Source of the DNA: a virus
DNA: 31,799 bases
Direction: 5' to 3' (one strand)
Virus record (IMG/VR): IMGVR_UViG_3300025880_000056
Location: 1 to 31,799 of that record
Made by a program: the position numbers and the translations under genes. Under the pieces are notes generated by a model that saw nothing but the letters and a program-made list of their open reading frames with translations, made no database searches and was not told where the DNA came from. Below, one piece after another: positions 14,859 through 23,475 of this stretch. The number at the start of each line of letters is the position of its first letter. Positions within the stretch are counted from its first letter, which is position 1.

Positions 14859-15862
14859 AGGGAGTTATATATATCTACTAGAATTTTCTTGTTTATCATT
14901 TCGCTGTCTACAGCGTTTAAACTATTGTACACTATCTGGTCTACATTTTCAACTTCGATATCGTCTACAACTTTCCAATCCTGTGCATGCTCTTCCTTTT
15001 TGCTGGGGATCAACGCTATCTCTCTAACGTTGTACTGTTGGCTAAAAGTTTCTTTGATAAAACTTGCTTCTTCATAACTGATGTTAATGTCTAATGTAGC
15101 ACGACAATAAGTGTGTTGATTTAGAATAACGTCAGGTTCGTCGATTAATCTGCTAAGAGGAACAGTTCTATATCGCGGGCCTGGATAATCTATATACTCA
15201 GGTACACCATTCCATTCCAGTTTCATCATGCCTCTGTCATCGTCCCATGTGTCAGCATAGTTATGACCAAACGGGCTACCTAAGTAGTGTACGTTGCCTT
15301 TGGCTTGTCGTTTGTGGAAGTGTCCACTGAACACATACTCGGGGCCTTGTAGATGTTGTGCATTGATGCCGCCGTGATCTGGCATCTCAACCATTGCATT
15401 CATCTTAAAGAAAGGAAGTTCGAAGTGTCCAAACATATATCGACACTTGGTCTTTTGTAAGCCTTTCCATTCGTCTCCTACTAGCCAAGGCACAAGTGCA
15501 ATATCGTCTTGCACCATCATATCCTCGACTAGTGTTACATTTTCAAATAGTCCTGCATATGGTAAACTGTTTAAGTCACGTTTCTCACGATAGTATAGAT
15601 CATGATTACCCATAATCATATATACATGCTTGAATGCACGACTGAGTTTACCTACATTTTCAACACTGTGATTGAGTGTACTAACATTTACGCTAGCTCT
15701 GTGATGATGCCAGTCGCCTAAGAATATACAGGTTTCACAATCTTCGCTTTGTTCAATAAACCAATCAACAAAGTCGGCACAATCTCGATTGTGTTGTTTG
15801 CTGTTGTTTTTGTTGCCAAAATGTATGTCTGTAAAACATGCGGCTTTACTAAAGAATGTCAT
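14855..15862 (-). CDS. gp47: Recombination endonuclease subunit gp47 (SbcD/Mre11-like)
   Basis: Metallophosphoesterase nuclease partner of gp46. Metal ligands fall in TDIHFG (D12, H14), LGDWHHH (D50), MGNHDLYY (N86, H87), MFGHFE (H146) and SGHFHKRQ (H181, H183). Length 335 matches the T4 protein (339). GGAG before ATG at 15862. A sigma-70-like promoter with a poor -10 lies upstream at 15897-15925; readthrough from the gp55 promoter is also possible across the 64-base gap. Confidence 0.97.
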   Translation of the reverse strand: MTFFSKAACFTDIHFGNKNNSKQHNRDCADFVDWFIEQSEDCETCIFLGDWHHHRASVNVSTLNHSVENVGKLSRAFKHVYMIMGNHDLYYREKRDLNSLPYAGLFENVTLVEDMMVQDDIALVPWLVGDEWKGLQKTKCRYMFGHFELPFFKMNAMVEMPDHGGINAQHLQGPEYVFSGHFHKRQAKGNVHYLGSPFGHNYADTWDDDRGMMKLEWNGVPEYIDYPGPRYRTVPLSRLIDEPDVILNQHTYCRATLDINISYEEASFIKETFSQQYNVREIALIPSKKEEHAQDWKVVDDIEVENVDQIVYNSLNAVDSEMINKKILVDIYNSL

Positions 15863-15896
15863 GGTTCTCCGTTCAAAGAATGTCTACTTTGTACTT

Positions 15897-15925
15897 ACAT
15901 TAACTGATAATGTGTGTGATGTCAA
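15897..15925 (-). promoter_or_regulatory. Possible sigma-70 promoter before gp47
   Basis: TTGACA (15920-15925), 17-base spacer, TAATGT (15897-15902) on the minus strand. The -35 is perfect and embedded in the shared 15-base repeat, but the -10 matches consensus poorly. Confidence 0.4.
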
Positions 15926-15933
15926 CCTAAATG
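15919..15933 (-). repeat. 15-base repeat CATTTAGGTTGACAT, copy 2
   Basis: Same 15 bases as 12128-12142; here it holds the gp55 stop codon and the -35 of the gp47 promoter. Confidence 0.8.
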
Positions 15934-16802
15934 TTGAAGCCGTGTTCTTTGCGTTCTTTGTCTGCGGCTTCGTCCCACTTAGCACGTTCTGCCATTTCGT
16001 GTTCAATTTGGCGTGTCCAGCTAGGCATCTGACCATTTTCTTGTAGTAGGTCATCTCTGATGTTTTGATTACGCTTTTCCAAGTTCAACACTCTTGTAAA
16101 ACTGTTTGTAACTGCGGCAGTGTAATATGCAAACGGGTTTTGACTTTTAAGTTCATTGAACTGTAGTCCAATTTGCGATAGCTGTAGTAGTGCATGACTA
16201 CGCATTTCATCTACATATGTATAACCACGCCAGTTGCTGCGCATACTGTAACGTTCGCATAGTTTAATATACATTTTTGCTAGGTTATTAGTGATCTTGC
16301 CATGCTGTGTATTGAAATGTCCATTATCGAATCCGCCTTCCCAGTGACTGCGGAGTACTTCTGTAAGTTCTCCGTTCACATAAGCATAGTGTTGGAAAGG
16401 TGGGAAGTTACACTTTGCATGGTGATCTGCGGTAGTTTTAGGTTTGCTTTTTCTTCCAGGTTCTAGCGGTACATGATCAAATGTCATCAAACGAAAAATA
16501 AGCGTGTTTTCTTCAATTGTATCTGGATCGATTTTATATGTAATCTGTTTGGGTTTCTGACTAGCTTTGCCGTTGTTATCGAACCAATCCCAATACGCTG
16601 ATTCATATGCTTGTAAACTTAGCTGATGAGCTCTGCTTTCTTTAGCTAGTTGTATAAATTCAGGATTATTCACATCTGCAATGTCTTCGACAATTGTATC
16701 AAATCTATTATATTCTTCATCGTGACTGCTACAAAAACTGAGTTTACTTTTGTGTATTTCTTTGAGCATGTCCTTGTTGTTTAAATATTTTTGTTTTTTC
16801 AT
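15927..16802 (-). CDS. gp55: Late-transcription sigma factor, T4 gp55 family, with internal insertion
   Basis: gp55 replaces the host sigma factor and directs RNA polymerase to TATAAATA late promoters. The conserved core is at residues 170-252: NNLAKMYIKLCERYSMRSNWRGYTYVDEMRSHAL, then LQFNELKSQNPFAYYTAAVTNSFTRVLNLEKRNQNIRDDLL, the sigma region-2-like helices. The N-terminus KYLNNKDMLKEIHKSK (5-20) also matches marine gp55. Between them are about 140 residues with no place in T4 gp55 (185 aa), ending in LRSHWEGGFDNGHF; total length is 291. It heads the 55-47-46 string and has a strong sigma-70 promoter at 16826-16854, fitting early or middle expression. Confidence 0.88.
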   Translation of the reverse strand: MKKQKYLNNKDMLKEIHKSKLSFCSSHDEEYNRFDTIVEDIADVNNPEFIQLAKESRAHQLSLQAYESAYWDWFDNNGKASQKPKQITYKIDPDTIEENTLIFRLMTFDHVPLEPGRKSKPKTTADHHAKCNFPPFQHYAYVNGELTEVLRSHWEGGFDNGHFNTQHGKITNNLAKMYIKLCERYSMRSNWRGYTYVDEMRSHALLQLSQIGLQFNELKSQNPFAYYTAAVTNSFTRVLNLEKRNQNIRDDLLQENGQMPSWTRQIEHEMAERAKWDEAADKERKEHGFNI

Positions 16803-16825
16803 AGTGTTTCCTTAAAATTAGTTAT

Positions 16826-16854
16826 AGTATATGTTCGATAATTCAATTTGTCAA
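16826..16854 (-). promoter_or_regulatory. Sigma-70-type promoter before gp55
   Basis: Minus-strand TTGACA (16849-16854), exactly 17-base spacer, TATACT (16826-16831). It would start RNA near 16819, shortly before the AAGGAA and ATG of gp55. A late box for the opposite gene lies next to it at 16876. Confidence 0.75.
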
Positions 16855-16875
16855 TCAATACGCACTTAATTCTGC

Positions 16876-16883
16876 TATAAATA
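16876..16883 (+). promoter_or_regulatory. T4-late promoter box TATAAATA before the baseplate block
   Basis: Perfect late box within TGCTATAAATA, a context shared with 23463. T4 spacing puts the RNA start near 16889, giving a 13-base leader that just includes AGGAGA. Confidence 0.75.
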
Positions 16884-16901
16884 CATACATAGGAGAGTTT
16901 G

Positions 16902-17495
16902 ATGAGATATACACATTTAACGGAAGATATAGCAACTGATATTGCTGTTTTTTACGGCGGCAGGTTTCAGCCTATGCATAAAGGTCATCATAAAGTTTAT
17001 ATGGATCTAGTAGAACAGTTTGGCTCCTCTAACGTATTTATCGCTACTACAATAGCCAAGAATGCAACTCCTGAAAAAGACCCATTCAGCTACGAAGAAA
17101 AAACAGGTATTATGACAGAGATGTTTAATATACCTGCTAACCAGATTGTTAAGACTAGTCCTTATAGACCGGATGTAAGTTTAACAGGCAAAGACCCGAC
17201 TAACACTGCTATTGTATTGGTATTCAGTGCCAAAGATGCAGGACGCTTAAAAGGCGGCAACTATCTCAGAGATTATACTCCTGGAGAAGAAATGGTACCC
17301 AGTGATCAAGCAGGATACATATATGAAGTTCCGATACAAGAAGGTGGCATGAGTGCTACTGATTTCAGAACAGTTATGAAAAATGAAAGTCTCAATGATA
17401 ATCAAAAAATGATGAAGTTCAGAGAGTTTTTTGGAAGTATCAATGAAAACGTGTTTAATTTTATTAAGGATAAACTAAATGGCAGTGCTAGCTGA
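16902..17495 (+). CDS. Nucleotidyltransferase (cytidylyltransferase-like), HxGH family
   Basis: GGRFQPMHKGHHK (residues about 19-31) is the N-terminal nucleotide-binding motif of the HxGH cytidylyl/adenylyltransferase superfamily, with GHH in the active site. The middle (NIPANQIVKTSPYRPDV) and GGMSATDFRTVMKN (about 148-161, the ISST/K-like region) complete the fold. Such genes, often labelled cytitidyltransferase, sit near baseplate genes in marine T4-like phages; the substrate is unknown. The start is ATG 16902 with AGGAGA upstream; a TTG codon 3 bases earlier is less likely. It overlaps the next gene by 17 bases. Confidence 0.8.
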   Translation: MRYTHLTEDIATDIAVFYGGRFQPMHKGHHKVYMDLVEQFGSSNVFIATTIAKNATPEKDPFSYEEKTGIMTEMFNIPANQIVKTSPYRPDVSLTGKDPTNTAIVLVFSAKDAGRLKGGNYLRDYTPGEEMVPSDQAGYIYEVPIQEGGMSATDFRTVMKNESLNDNQKMMKFREFFGSINENVFNFIKDKLNGSAS

Positions 17496-18123
17496 AAACA
17501 AAACTAGATTGATGTTGCCTAAAGGGGCAGTTGGTTACTACGACAGTCCTTTATTGTCTCCGTTGCGAACTGCTAGCGGCGCAGGTCTTGGCATAGTGTT
17601 TCCTTATCAGCCTGACATCACATATAGTCAAAGTGTAAGTTATAGTCCTTATGACCTAACACATACCAATTATACATACAATGCTTATAGAAACACACCA
17701 TCTCCTAGTATACAACTTATGGCACAATTTGCTAGTGTTACACAAGAAGAAGCGGAATATACCTTAGCTGTACTACATTTTTTCAGAAGTGTGACAAAAA
17801 TGTTTAGCGGCATGGGCGATATAGGTAACGTACCTGTAGCAGGCACGCCACCTCCTGTTTTAAGATTTAGTAGTTTCGGATCGCAAGTATTAGGTGCACC
17901 ACAAGCAATAAGTAGTACGTCTGGAATTAGAGTTGTCATTTCAAATTTTAGTACTACATTTGATAGCAACGTAGATCTCAAAGATGTAAACGGACAACAG
18001 ATTCCCACAGTTATGAGCTTTGCAATTGATCTTATGGTTCAGAACACACCTGACAGGCAGAAGAATGAATATAGTACCGGACAATTTATTAATGGTAATG
18101 CATACACAGGAGGGTTTATCTGA
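17479..18123 (+). CDS. gp48: Baseplate tail-tube cap protein, gp48-like
   Basis: 214 residues. PYQPDITYSQSVSYSPYDLTHTNYTYNAY (about 41-70), EEAEYTLAVLHFFRSVTKMFSG and TPPPVLRFSSFG in the middle, and the SFAIDLMVQNTPDRQ C-terminal strand match the beta-rich tube-fold protein found before gp53 in marine T4-like phages. In T4, gp48 and gp54 cap the baseplate and initiate the tail tube. AAGGAT lies 6 bases before ATG. Assignment to gp48 rather than gp54 is based on context and length memory, so the symbol is less sure than the role. Confidence 0.65.
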   Translation: MAVLAENKTRLMLPKGAVGYYDSPLLSPLRTASGAGLGIVFPYQPDITYSQSVSYSPYDLTHTNYTYNAYRNTPSPSIQLMAQFASVTQEEAEYTLAVLHFFRSVTKMFSGMGDIGNVPVAGTPPPVLRFSSFGSQVLGAPQAISSTSGIRVVISNFSTTFDSNVDLKDVNGQQIPTVMSFAIDLMVQNTPDRQKNEYSTGQFINGNAYTGGFI

Positions 18124-18428
18124 TGGCAACCCCTAAGTATAAACAAAGTAGTAATTATGCAAATACTGCTGTGAATAGAAAGTATTTGGAATTATATAAT
18201 CCTACTGTTACTTCTAAGAATTTAAACTCAGCAAAACGAAAGCTAGTTATACAGCAAAAATATAATAGACGTCCTGACTTACTTGCATACGATTTATACG
18301 GTAATAGTAGACTATGGTGGATATTCGTACACTACAATAGAGATGCAATCAAAGACCCGATAATGGACTTTACCAGTGGAAAGATAATTGAAGTACCAAA
18401 AACATTCAATCCTTCGGGAGTTAATTAA
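18123..18428 (+). CDS. gp53: Baseplate wedge subunit, gp53-like
   Basis: 101 residues. LLAYDLYGNSRLWWIFVHYNRDAIKDPIMDFTSG (about 57-90) is the signature of gp53, a LysM-like fold that binds the wedge to the hub in T4. T4 gp53 is longer (196 residues), so only this domain with a short N-terminal arm is kept. The ATG shares a base with the previous stop, and the stop shares a base with the next ATG. Confidence 0.8.
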   Translation: MATPKYKQSSNYANTAVNRKYLELYNPTVTSKNLNSAKRKLVIQQKYNRRPDLLAYDLYGNSRLWWIFVHYNRDAIKDPIMDFTSGKIIEVPKTFNPSGVN

Positions 18429-21109
18429 TGGCCGCAACAAATTTCTACGAAGAAAATATACTCAACAAATTTGCCAATTACACATATAATTGGAAGATTC
18501 ACATGGTGCATCCTACAGAAGCTACTAAATTTGATGATAATATAAAAGCAGATCGTACTATTGTATTAGCTGACAGCGGAGTTGAAACTGAAATCAACAT
18601 CGACAGCGTTGAGCAGAATATGGTACTGGCATTCTCAAAAGCAGATAGAAATAGTGTAGCTAACCAATTTAATATCCGCCTAGTAGAACCTGGTGGTGTT
18701 ACACTGTTTAATAGAATACTATTTGCTGCTAGAAAGTTAGATATTGAAAATCACTTAAAAGCAACATACTTGTTAGAACTTAACTTTAAAGGATATACTG
18801 ACGATGGTGTAGCTGTTAGTAATATAATAGGACCATATTATTACAGTTGTGTATTACTAGATTTAACTTTAGACTATAGAGACGGCGGGACTACGTATGT
18901 TGGGAATTTTATCGAAGTAGAAAATGATGCATACAGTAAAGTTAGTTTGCATTTGCCATCAGATATAGATGTAGAAGCTAGTACATATGGTGATTTTTTA
19001 AAAGCATTTCAAGAAAAAGTCCAAGAACAAGAATTATACAGAGTATCTTCTAGTACTAGCCAGTTTTACCCTAATAGATATGAATTTGTATTAGATCAAG
19101 AAGTTAGCCATTGGGGAGATTGGGAATTTGGTGCTACACAAGGCATAGATGATGAAACAGGCACTAGAGCAATAAGTGTCAGTGGTAACGGAACACTAAA
19201 ATTTAATTTCCCACAAGGTACAAGTATTGTTGCAGCACTTGCTACTGCATTATATCAAACGACAGAATTTCAAAAGCTACCTATATTCGACGGTAGTAGT
19301 GGTAAACAAAATCCTGAAGACGGAACTGCTCGGCCTGAAAAATTATCAAAACTTTCTAGCTGGATGAAACTCGCAACAGATGTTGAGTATCAGAACTATG
19401 ATCCGTTACGTAAGCATTATCAAAAATTTATAAAGTATACAGTAGGACAATATATTACTCCAGAACTTATACACGATCCGGTGAGTTATCTAGAACTTTA
19501 TAAAACCAAAACACTACAACAAGAAAGACTCAAAAACATTGTGCGCAATGGACTGTTAAGGAAAAAATTCGACTACACTTATACAGGTTTAAATACTGAA
19601 GTATTGAATCTAGACATTCAACTTAACAATACCTACTATCAATTACAAGCACTACACCAAGGTGCTGTGCAATTCAGCGATCAAATGTTTGCAAAAATAA
19701 ATTCACGAGTACAACCGGTAGCGGATCGGATCGGGACGATAAGTGAAATAACAGCAAAGATAAACAAGAATAACGCTGACAAAAGTAAATTAGAATTAGA
19801 ACTTGGAAATCTTAGTGATCACCCGGCGCTCCGAGAGCCCGCGCTGCGGGATAGATTATTAAATGAGATAGCTGTTATTAACGAAAAAACAGAACAACTA
19901 CAGCAAGAAAAAGAACGTATCCAAGATGAGAGATCTGAACTTCTTGAACCATTCTTAAAGGATAATCAAGTTACGCCTAGAATTCAACGTTTACAAAATA
20001 GATACATTACTCAAAGTGATGTAGTAAGTACTGCTGCTGTTGATAGAGCATTTGAAGAAGCAGAAGATTTGCCATTAACTTTTATAGCAAATGCTGTTAA
20101 TAGTAAAGCTACTGCTGGACCCGACAAAGGAGATAGTGTAGGTACAGTTATGTTAGGCGCAGTTGAAATTAACCTTAATAGTTTAGCAGATCTGGCAACT
20201 ATGATAATTACAGTTAGAGGTGATCCTTATTGGTTGGGTAAACCCAAAGGCGCAGGTAATAAAAATATTCAAAATAATGCTGAATATACCAGAGGAGGCA
20301 ATAGCTTTTTCTTAGACTTAAATTTTCCAACTTATCCAGAAGATAACACAGGACTAGTAAACATACCAGAAAAAGATTTTGGTATAACAGGATTGTATAG
20401 AGTAACACAAGTGCAAGCAAGATACCAAGATGGACAATTTATAATGATGTTAGATACATTTAGAGATACTAATTCCAATGTTGGATTATTGTTATCTGAG
20501 CTTACATCTGGTCAAATTGATCTCAATGAATATAATCAACTTGCTGACAGATTTGTCAATGAAGAACAAGGCGATGGCGGCAGCGAAGGATCAACTACCA
20601 GCACTACGAGCGGTAGTGGTGTTGGTGAATTTGAAAACGGAACTGGGTCTGGAGTAGTTACACAAGCGCAAAATGGTATTAGAAATCAAGCAGTAGATCC
20701 CAGTGTGGTTAGGATACTAGAAACAGCTGGTATAAACAGTGGTGTAAATGTTGTTGTTACCAGTGGCGGTCAACCAAGCAGTGGCCCTAATAGAACAGGA
20801 AGTCGCAGACACGATAACGGTATGGCAGCAGATGTTCAGTTATTTGTTCCAGGGAGATCAACACCATTGGACATCAACAACCCCAATGACTTACCCATAA
20901 TACAAAACTTTATAAATCAAAGTCGTTTAGCAGGTGCAACTGGAATAGGCGCAGGTAACGGATACATGGGAGACAATACATTTCATATCGACCGTTCTTA
21001 TCCAGAAAAAGGATATACACAATACTGGGGCGGCCCGTTGGACAATGGTACGTTTAGATCTAAAAACGCACCAAAATGGTTAGCAGATATAGCACAAGGA
21101 AGAGCATAG
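18428..21109 (+). CDS. Baseplate hub protein (gp27-like) with C-terminal M15-type peptidase domain
   Basis: 893 residues. Residues 1-200 (FANYTYNWKIHMV, FNIRLVEPGGVTLFNRILFAA, YLLELNFKGYTDDG) match the hub domain that precedes gp5 in marine T4-like phages and corresponds to T4 gp27. Residues about 435-510 are a coiled coil. A Ser/Gly linker near 710-730 leads to a C-terminal domain with SRRHDNGMAADV (H795, D802) and GIGAGNGYMGDNTFHID (H853), the layout of zinc peptidases of the M15 family that cut peptidoglycan cross-bridges. T4 gp27 (391 aa) has no such domain. It lies just upstream of the gp5-like spike and could digest the wall during entry; metal binding and activity are inferred. Confidence 0.8.
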   Translation: MAATNFYEENILNKFANYTYNWKIHMVHPTEATKFDDNIKADRTIVLADSGVETEINIDSVEQNMVLAFSKADRNSVANQFNIRLVEPGGVTLFNRILFAARKLDIENHLKATYLLELNFKGYTDDGVAVSNIIGPYYYSCVLLDLTLDYRDGGTTYVGNFIEVENDAYSKVSLHLPSDIDVEASTYGDFLKAFQEKVQEQELYRVSSSTSQFYPNRYEFVLDQEVSHWGDWEFGATQGIDDETGTRAISVSGNGTLKFNFPQGTSIVAALATALYQTTEFQKLPIFDGSSGKQNPEDGTARPEKLSKLSSWMKLATDVEYQNYDPLRKHYQKFIKYTVGQYITPELIHDPVSYLELYKTKTLQQERLKNIVRNGLLRKKFDYTYTGLNTEVLNLDIQLNNTYYQLQALHQGAVQFSDQMFAKINSRVQPVADRIGTISEITAKINKNNADKSKLELELGNLSDHPALREPALRDRLLNEIAVINEKTEQLQQEKERIQDERSELLEPFLKDNQVTPRIQRLQNRYITQSDVVSTAAVDRAFEEAEDLPLTFIANAVNSKATAGPDKGDSVGTVMLGAVEINLNSLADLATMIITVRGDPYWLGKPKGAGNKNIQNNAEYTRGGNSFFLDLNFPTYPEDNTGLVNIPEKDFGITGLYRVTQVQARYQDGQFIMMLDTFRDTNSNVGLLLSELTSGQIDLNEYNQLADRFVNEEQGDGGSEGSTTSTTSGSGVGEFENGTGSGVVTQAQNGIRNQAVDPSVVRILETAGINSGVNVVVTSGGQPSSGPNRTGSRRHDNGMAADVQLFVPGRSTPLDINNPNDLPIIQNFINQSRLAGATGIGAGNGYMGDNTFHIDRSYPEKGYTQYWGGPLDNGTFRSKNAPKWLADIAQGRA

Positions 21110-21110
21110 T

Positions 21111-22544
21111 ATGAAATACACAGGCAAAGACAGTGAAAGTACTGGCATTCCCGATAGGTATTATCGAGGAGGTAGCGCTGGCGCAATTATGCAACTTAAC
21201 GGTGTATTTGTTGCAAAAGTCGTAGCTATCAAAGATGATACATTCCAAGGCCACATTAATGTAGAACTAATAGGTCACCAAGTTGTTACTGAAAAAGATA
21301 ACGACGATGTTAGAAGACAATATCATCGAGTCAGACGCTTGATGAATTTTGGCGGCTCTATACAAGACCAAGGATATAGTAATCAGTACGGTATGATAAC
21401 GCATCCACCAGCCCCAGGCAGTGAAGTACTAGTTGCATTTACAGGCGCTGACCAAGAGGGATTCTTATTAGGCGTATTACAAGACGCTGGCAGAGCAGGT
21501 CAAATACCAGGTATACCCGCAGGCGAATTAGCAGAAGGTGGGCAAACAACTATCGGTCCTAGTTTAGATGCAGGTGTCGCTGTGTCAAATACTACAAAAA
21601 AAGTCAGACACCCTGTATCAGATCAATTAGCAATACAAGGGCTTGGACTAGATAGTGTTAGAGGATTAACCAGTAGTGGATCCAGAAGAGAGTCTCCTAT
21701 AAATTTGTTTGGGTTTAACACACCCGGCGGACATAGTTTTGTTATGGATGATGGTACCCGCAATGATGAGGATGTATTAGTTGCTGATAAAAATAGAGCA
21801 GCAGGCGAAAATAAACTAATGCGCTGGAGAAGTAAAGGCGGCGCTCAAATATTAATAAATGATACTAGTAATATTGTATACATTGGCAATCACGCCGGCA
21901 CTAGTTGGATACAAATGAATTCTGCAGGCGACATTGATGTCTACAGTGAAAGTAGAATTAGTTTACACAGCGAAGATGATTTTAATTTATATGTAGGAGG
22001 CACGTTCAACTTAGATGCAGACAATATTAATATTAAGTCAAGAGGATCAGAAGGTATCAAAATAGAAAATGCAACAGGCGAACTAAACGTACACAGTGCA
22101 AGAGATATAAAACTTACTACCGATATGAATGGACATATCAAAGCCAGAGGAAATGTTAGGATTAGTACAGATGGATTAATCGATCTTAACGGTCCACCTG
22201 CAACCGCTGCTATAAAACCAGTAACTCAAAATTTAACAAGTAATACAACTGTTAAGAAAAGTGTTGCTGGCAGAGTACCAGAACATGAGCCGTGGGGCGG
22301 GCACACAGAAGAACAAAGTAATATAGCTGTACAAGCACCAAGTAGTATAACAAATAAAACTGCCAAAGACTATGACTTAAACAACCTACAAAGTAATAAA
22401 TCTCATAGTTACGACGAAATAAAGCCACAAAATGTAAACACTAACAAAAATAGTGGACTTGGTTCTGTAGAACCAGACGGTCATAAGATGTTAAATCCGA
22501 GAACCGGAAGAGGATGGCTCAGAGGACGGGGAGGTTCTTTATAA
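21111..22544 (+). CDS. gp5: Baseplate central spike, gp5/VgrG-like, without lysozyme domain
   Basis: 477 residues. An OB-fold begins near residue 27 (GVFVAKVVAIKDD...INVELIG) and runs to about 125 (ITHPPAPGSEVLVAFTGAD). GHSFVMDDG (207-215) opens the spike, followed by Asn/Asp/Ile-rich beta-helix repeats (about 265-360), and the C-terminal GRVPEHEPWGGH (387-398) is typical of gp5 spikes. T4 gp5 (575 aa) has a lysozyme domain between OB-fold and helix; here that space is a Gly/Pro-rich linker (125-205) with no lysozyme motif. It follows the hub gene by 1 base. Confidence 0.9.
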   Translation: MKYTGKDSESTGIPDRYYRGGSAGAIMQLNGVFVAKVVAIKDDTFQGHINVELIGHQVVTEKDNDDVRRQYHRVRRLMNFGGSIQDQGYSNQYGMITHPPAPGSEVLVAFTGADQEGFLLGVLQDAGRAGQIPGIPAGELAEGGQTTIGPSLDAGVAVSNTTKKVRHPVSDQLAIQGLGLDSVRGLTSSGSRRESPINLFGFNTPGGHSFVMDDGTRNDEDVLVADKNRAAGENKLMRWRSKGGAQILINDTSNIVYIGNHAGTSWIQMNSAGDIDVYSESRISLHSEDDFNLYVGGTFNLDADNINIKSRGSEGIKIENATGELNVHSARDIKLTTDMNGHIKARGNVRISTDGLIDLNGPPATAAIKPVTQNLTSNTTVKKSVAGRVPEHEPWGGHTEEQSNIAVQAPSSITNKTAKDYDLNNLQSNKSHSYDEIKPQNVNTNKNSGLGSVEPDGHKMLNPRTGRGWLRGRGGSL

Positions 22545-23443
22545 TGTTAACTGAAGTTCCAGAATACTTCCGCACAGTGTGGACAGACTATGTTATAAAA
22601 GATGACACTATGTACAACACCCTAATAGATATTACTACAATAGATGCAAGCGAATCTGTCAGAAGTGTTGCGTTAAATTTTAGCAGATATAATGCTTACG
22701 ACACTGCAGGATATGGTGAAAGTAATTTCGCAAACGGTGTAACAGAACAACAAGCATACAATGACTGGATATTAAAATGGGCAAATGAAAACAGCAAAGT
22801 TTTAAAATCAATATCTAATTTAGATATTTTAAAAATTACACAGAATCAATATGATGCTATTGCGCTGTTTAACTGGGCAACAGGGAATGTTTACACAGTA
22901 GAATCTCCTGAAGGTCAATATGATCTGAGATCTGTTATACAAAATAAAAACTGGGATAGTGTTGCAGACATAATGTCCAGAAGTACGATCAACAAAGAAA
23001 AATCTGTTCTCTGCGCAAAATTATTAAGACTAGCAGATTATGATTCATTCAAAGACAGGATATGGCTTAGAACTCAGGGTATCCATGACATGCGTAAGAA
23101 AAACGAATTAAGATTACTAGATAGTCAACAAATACGTTTTGCTCGTTTTGCATATTTTGCAGAAACTGGCGATTTTCTACCTTATACGCCAGAAGGGATT
23201 AAACGAGATATTGTTAAAAAATATAACGATACACTTATACAACAGAGATTTGAATCAGATGGCAACACTACACAATTTAAACTTACCCAATCTCCGAGTG
23301 TATATCCTGTTGAAAAAATAAAAGTATTGGTAAATGGACAACAGATTCAGTTGTATTATGATTATACCGTAGATAATACGACACTAACTATCACACATCC
23401 CCTTATAAGTGGTGATTTAATAGATATTACTATTAAAATATAA
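22544..23443 (+). CDS. Lysozyme-like (GH24-related) baseplate protein with C-terminal beta domain
   Basis: The start is ATG 22544, touching the gp5 stop and preceded by GGGGAGG; an upstream in-frame ATG lies inside gp5 and has no such site. 299 residues. GYGESNFANGVTEQQA (56-71), TQNQYDAIALFNWATG (99-114) and VIQNKNWDSVADIMSR (131-146) line up with the lambda/T4-lysozyme family pattern (GYGH, QxQFDALVSFxxNxG, LNxGDxxxAAxxxxR). The usual catalytic Glu region is unclear, so activity may be lost or altered. Residues 235-299 form a beta-rich domain (TQFKLTQSPSVYPVEKIKVL) common in tail proteins. Position next to gp5 fits a displaced wall-degrading part. Confidence 0.6.
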   Translation: MLTEVPEYFRTVWTDYVIKDDTMYNTLIDITTIDASESVRSVALNFSRYNAYDTAGYGESNFANGVTEQQAYNDWILKWANENSKVLKSISNLDILKITQNQYDAIALFNWATGNVYTVESPEGQYDLRSVIQNKNWDSVADIMSRSTINKEKSVLCAKLLRLADYDSFKDRIWLRTQGIHDMRKKNELRLLDSQQIRFARFAYFAETGDFLPYTPEGIKRDIVKKYNDTLIQQRFESDGNTTQFKLTQSPSVYPVEKIKVLVNGQQIQLYYDYTVDNTTLTITHPLISGDLIDITIKI

Positions 23444-23462
23444 ACTGAGTAGTTAATTTTGC

Positions 23463-23470
23463 TATAAATA
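23463..23470 (+). promoter_or_regulatory. T4-late promoter box TATAAATA immediately before gp25
   Basis: Perfect box within TGCTATAAATA in the 32-base gap after the lysozyme-like gene. T4 spacing places the RNA start at 23476, the A of the gp25 ATG. Confidence 0.65.
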
Positions 23471-23475
23471 GTAGT

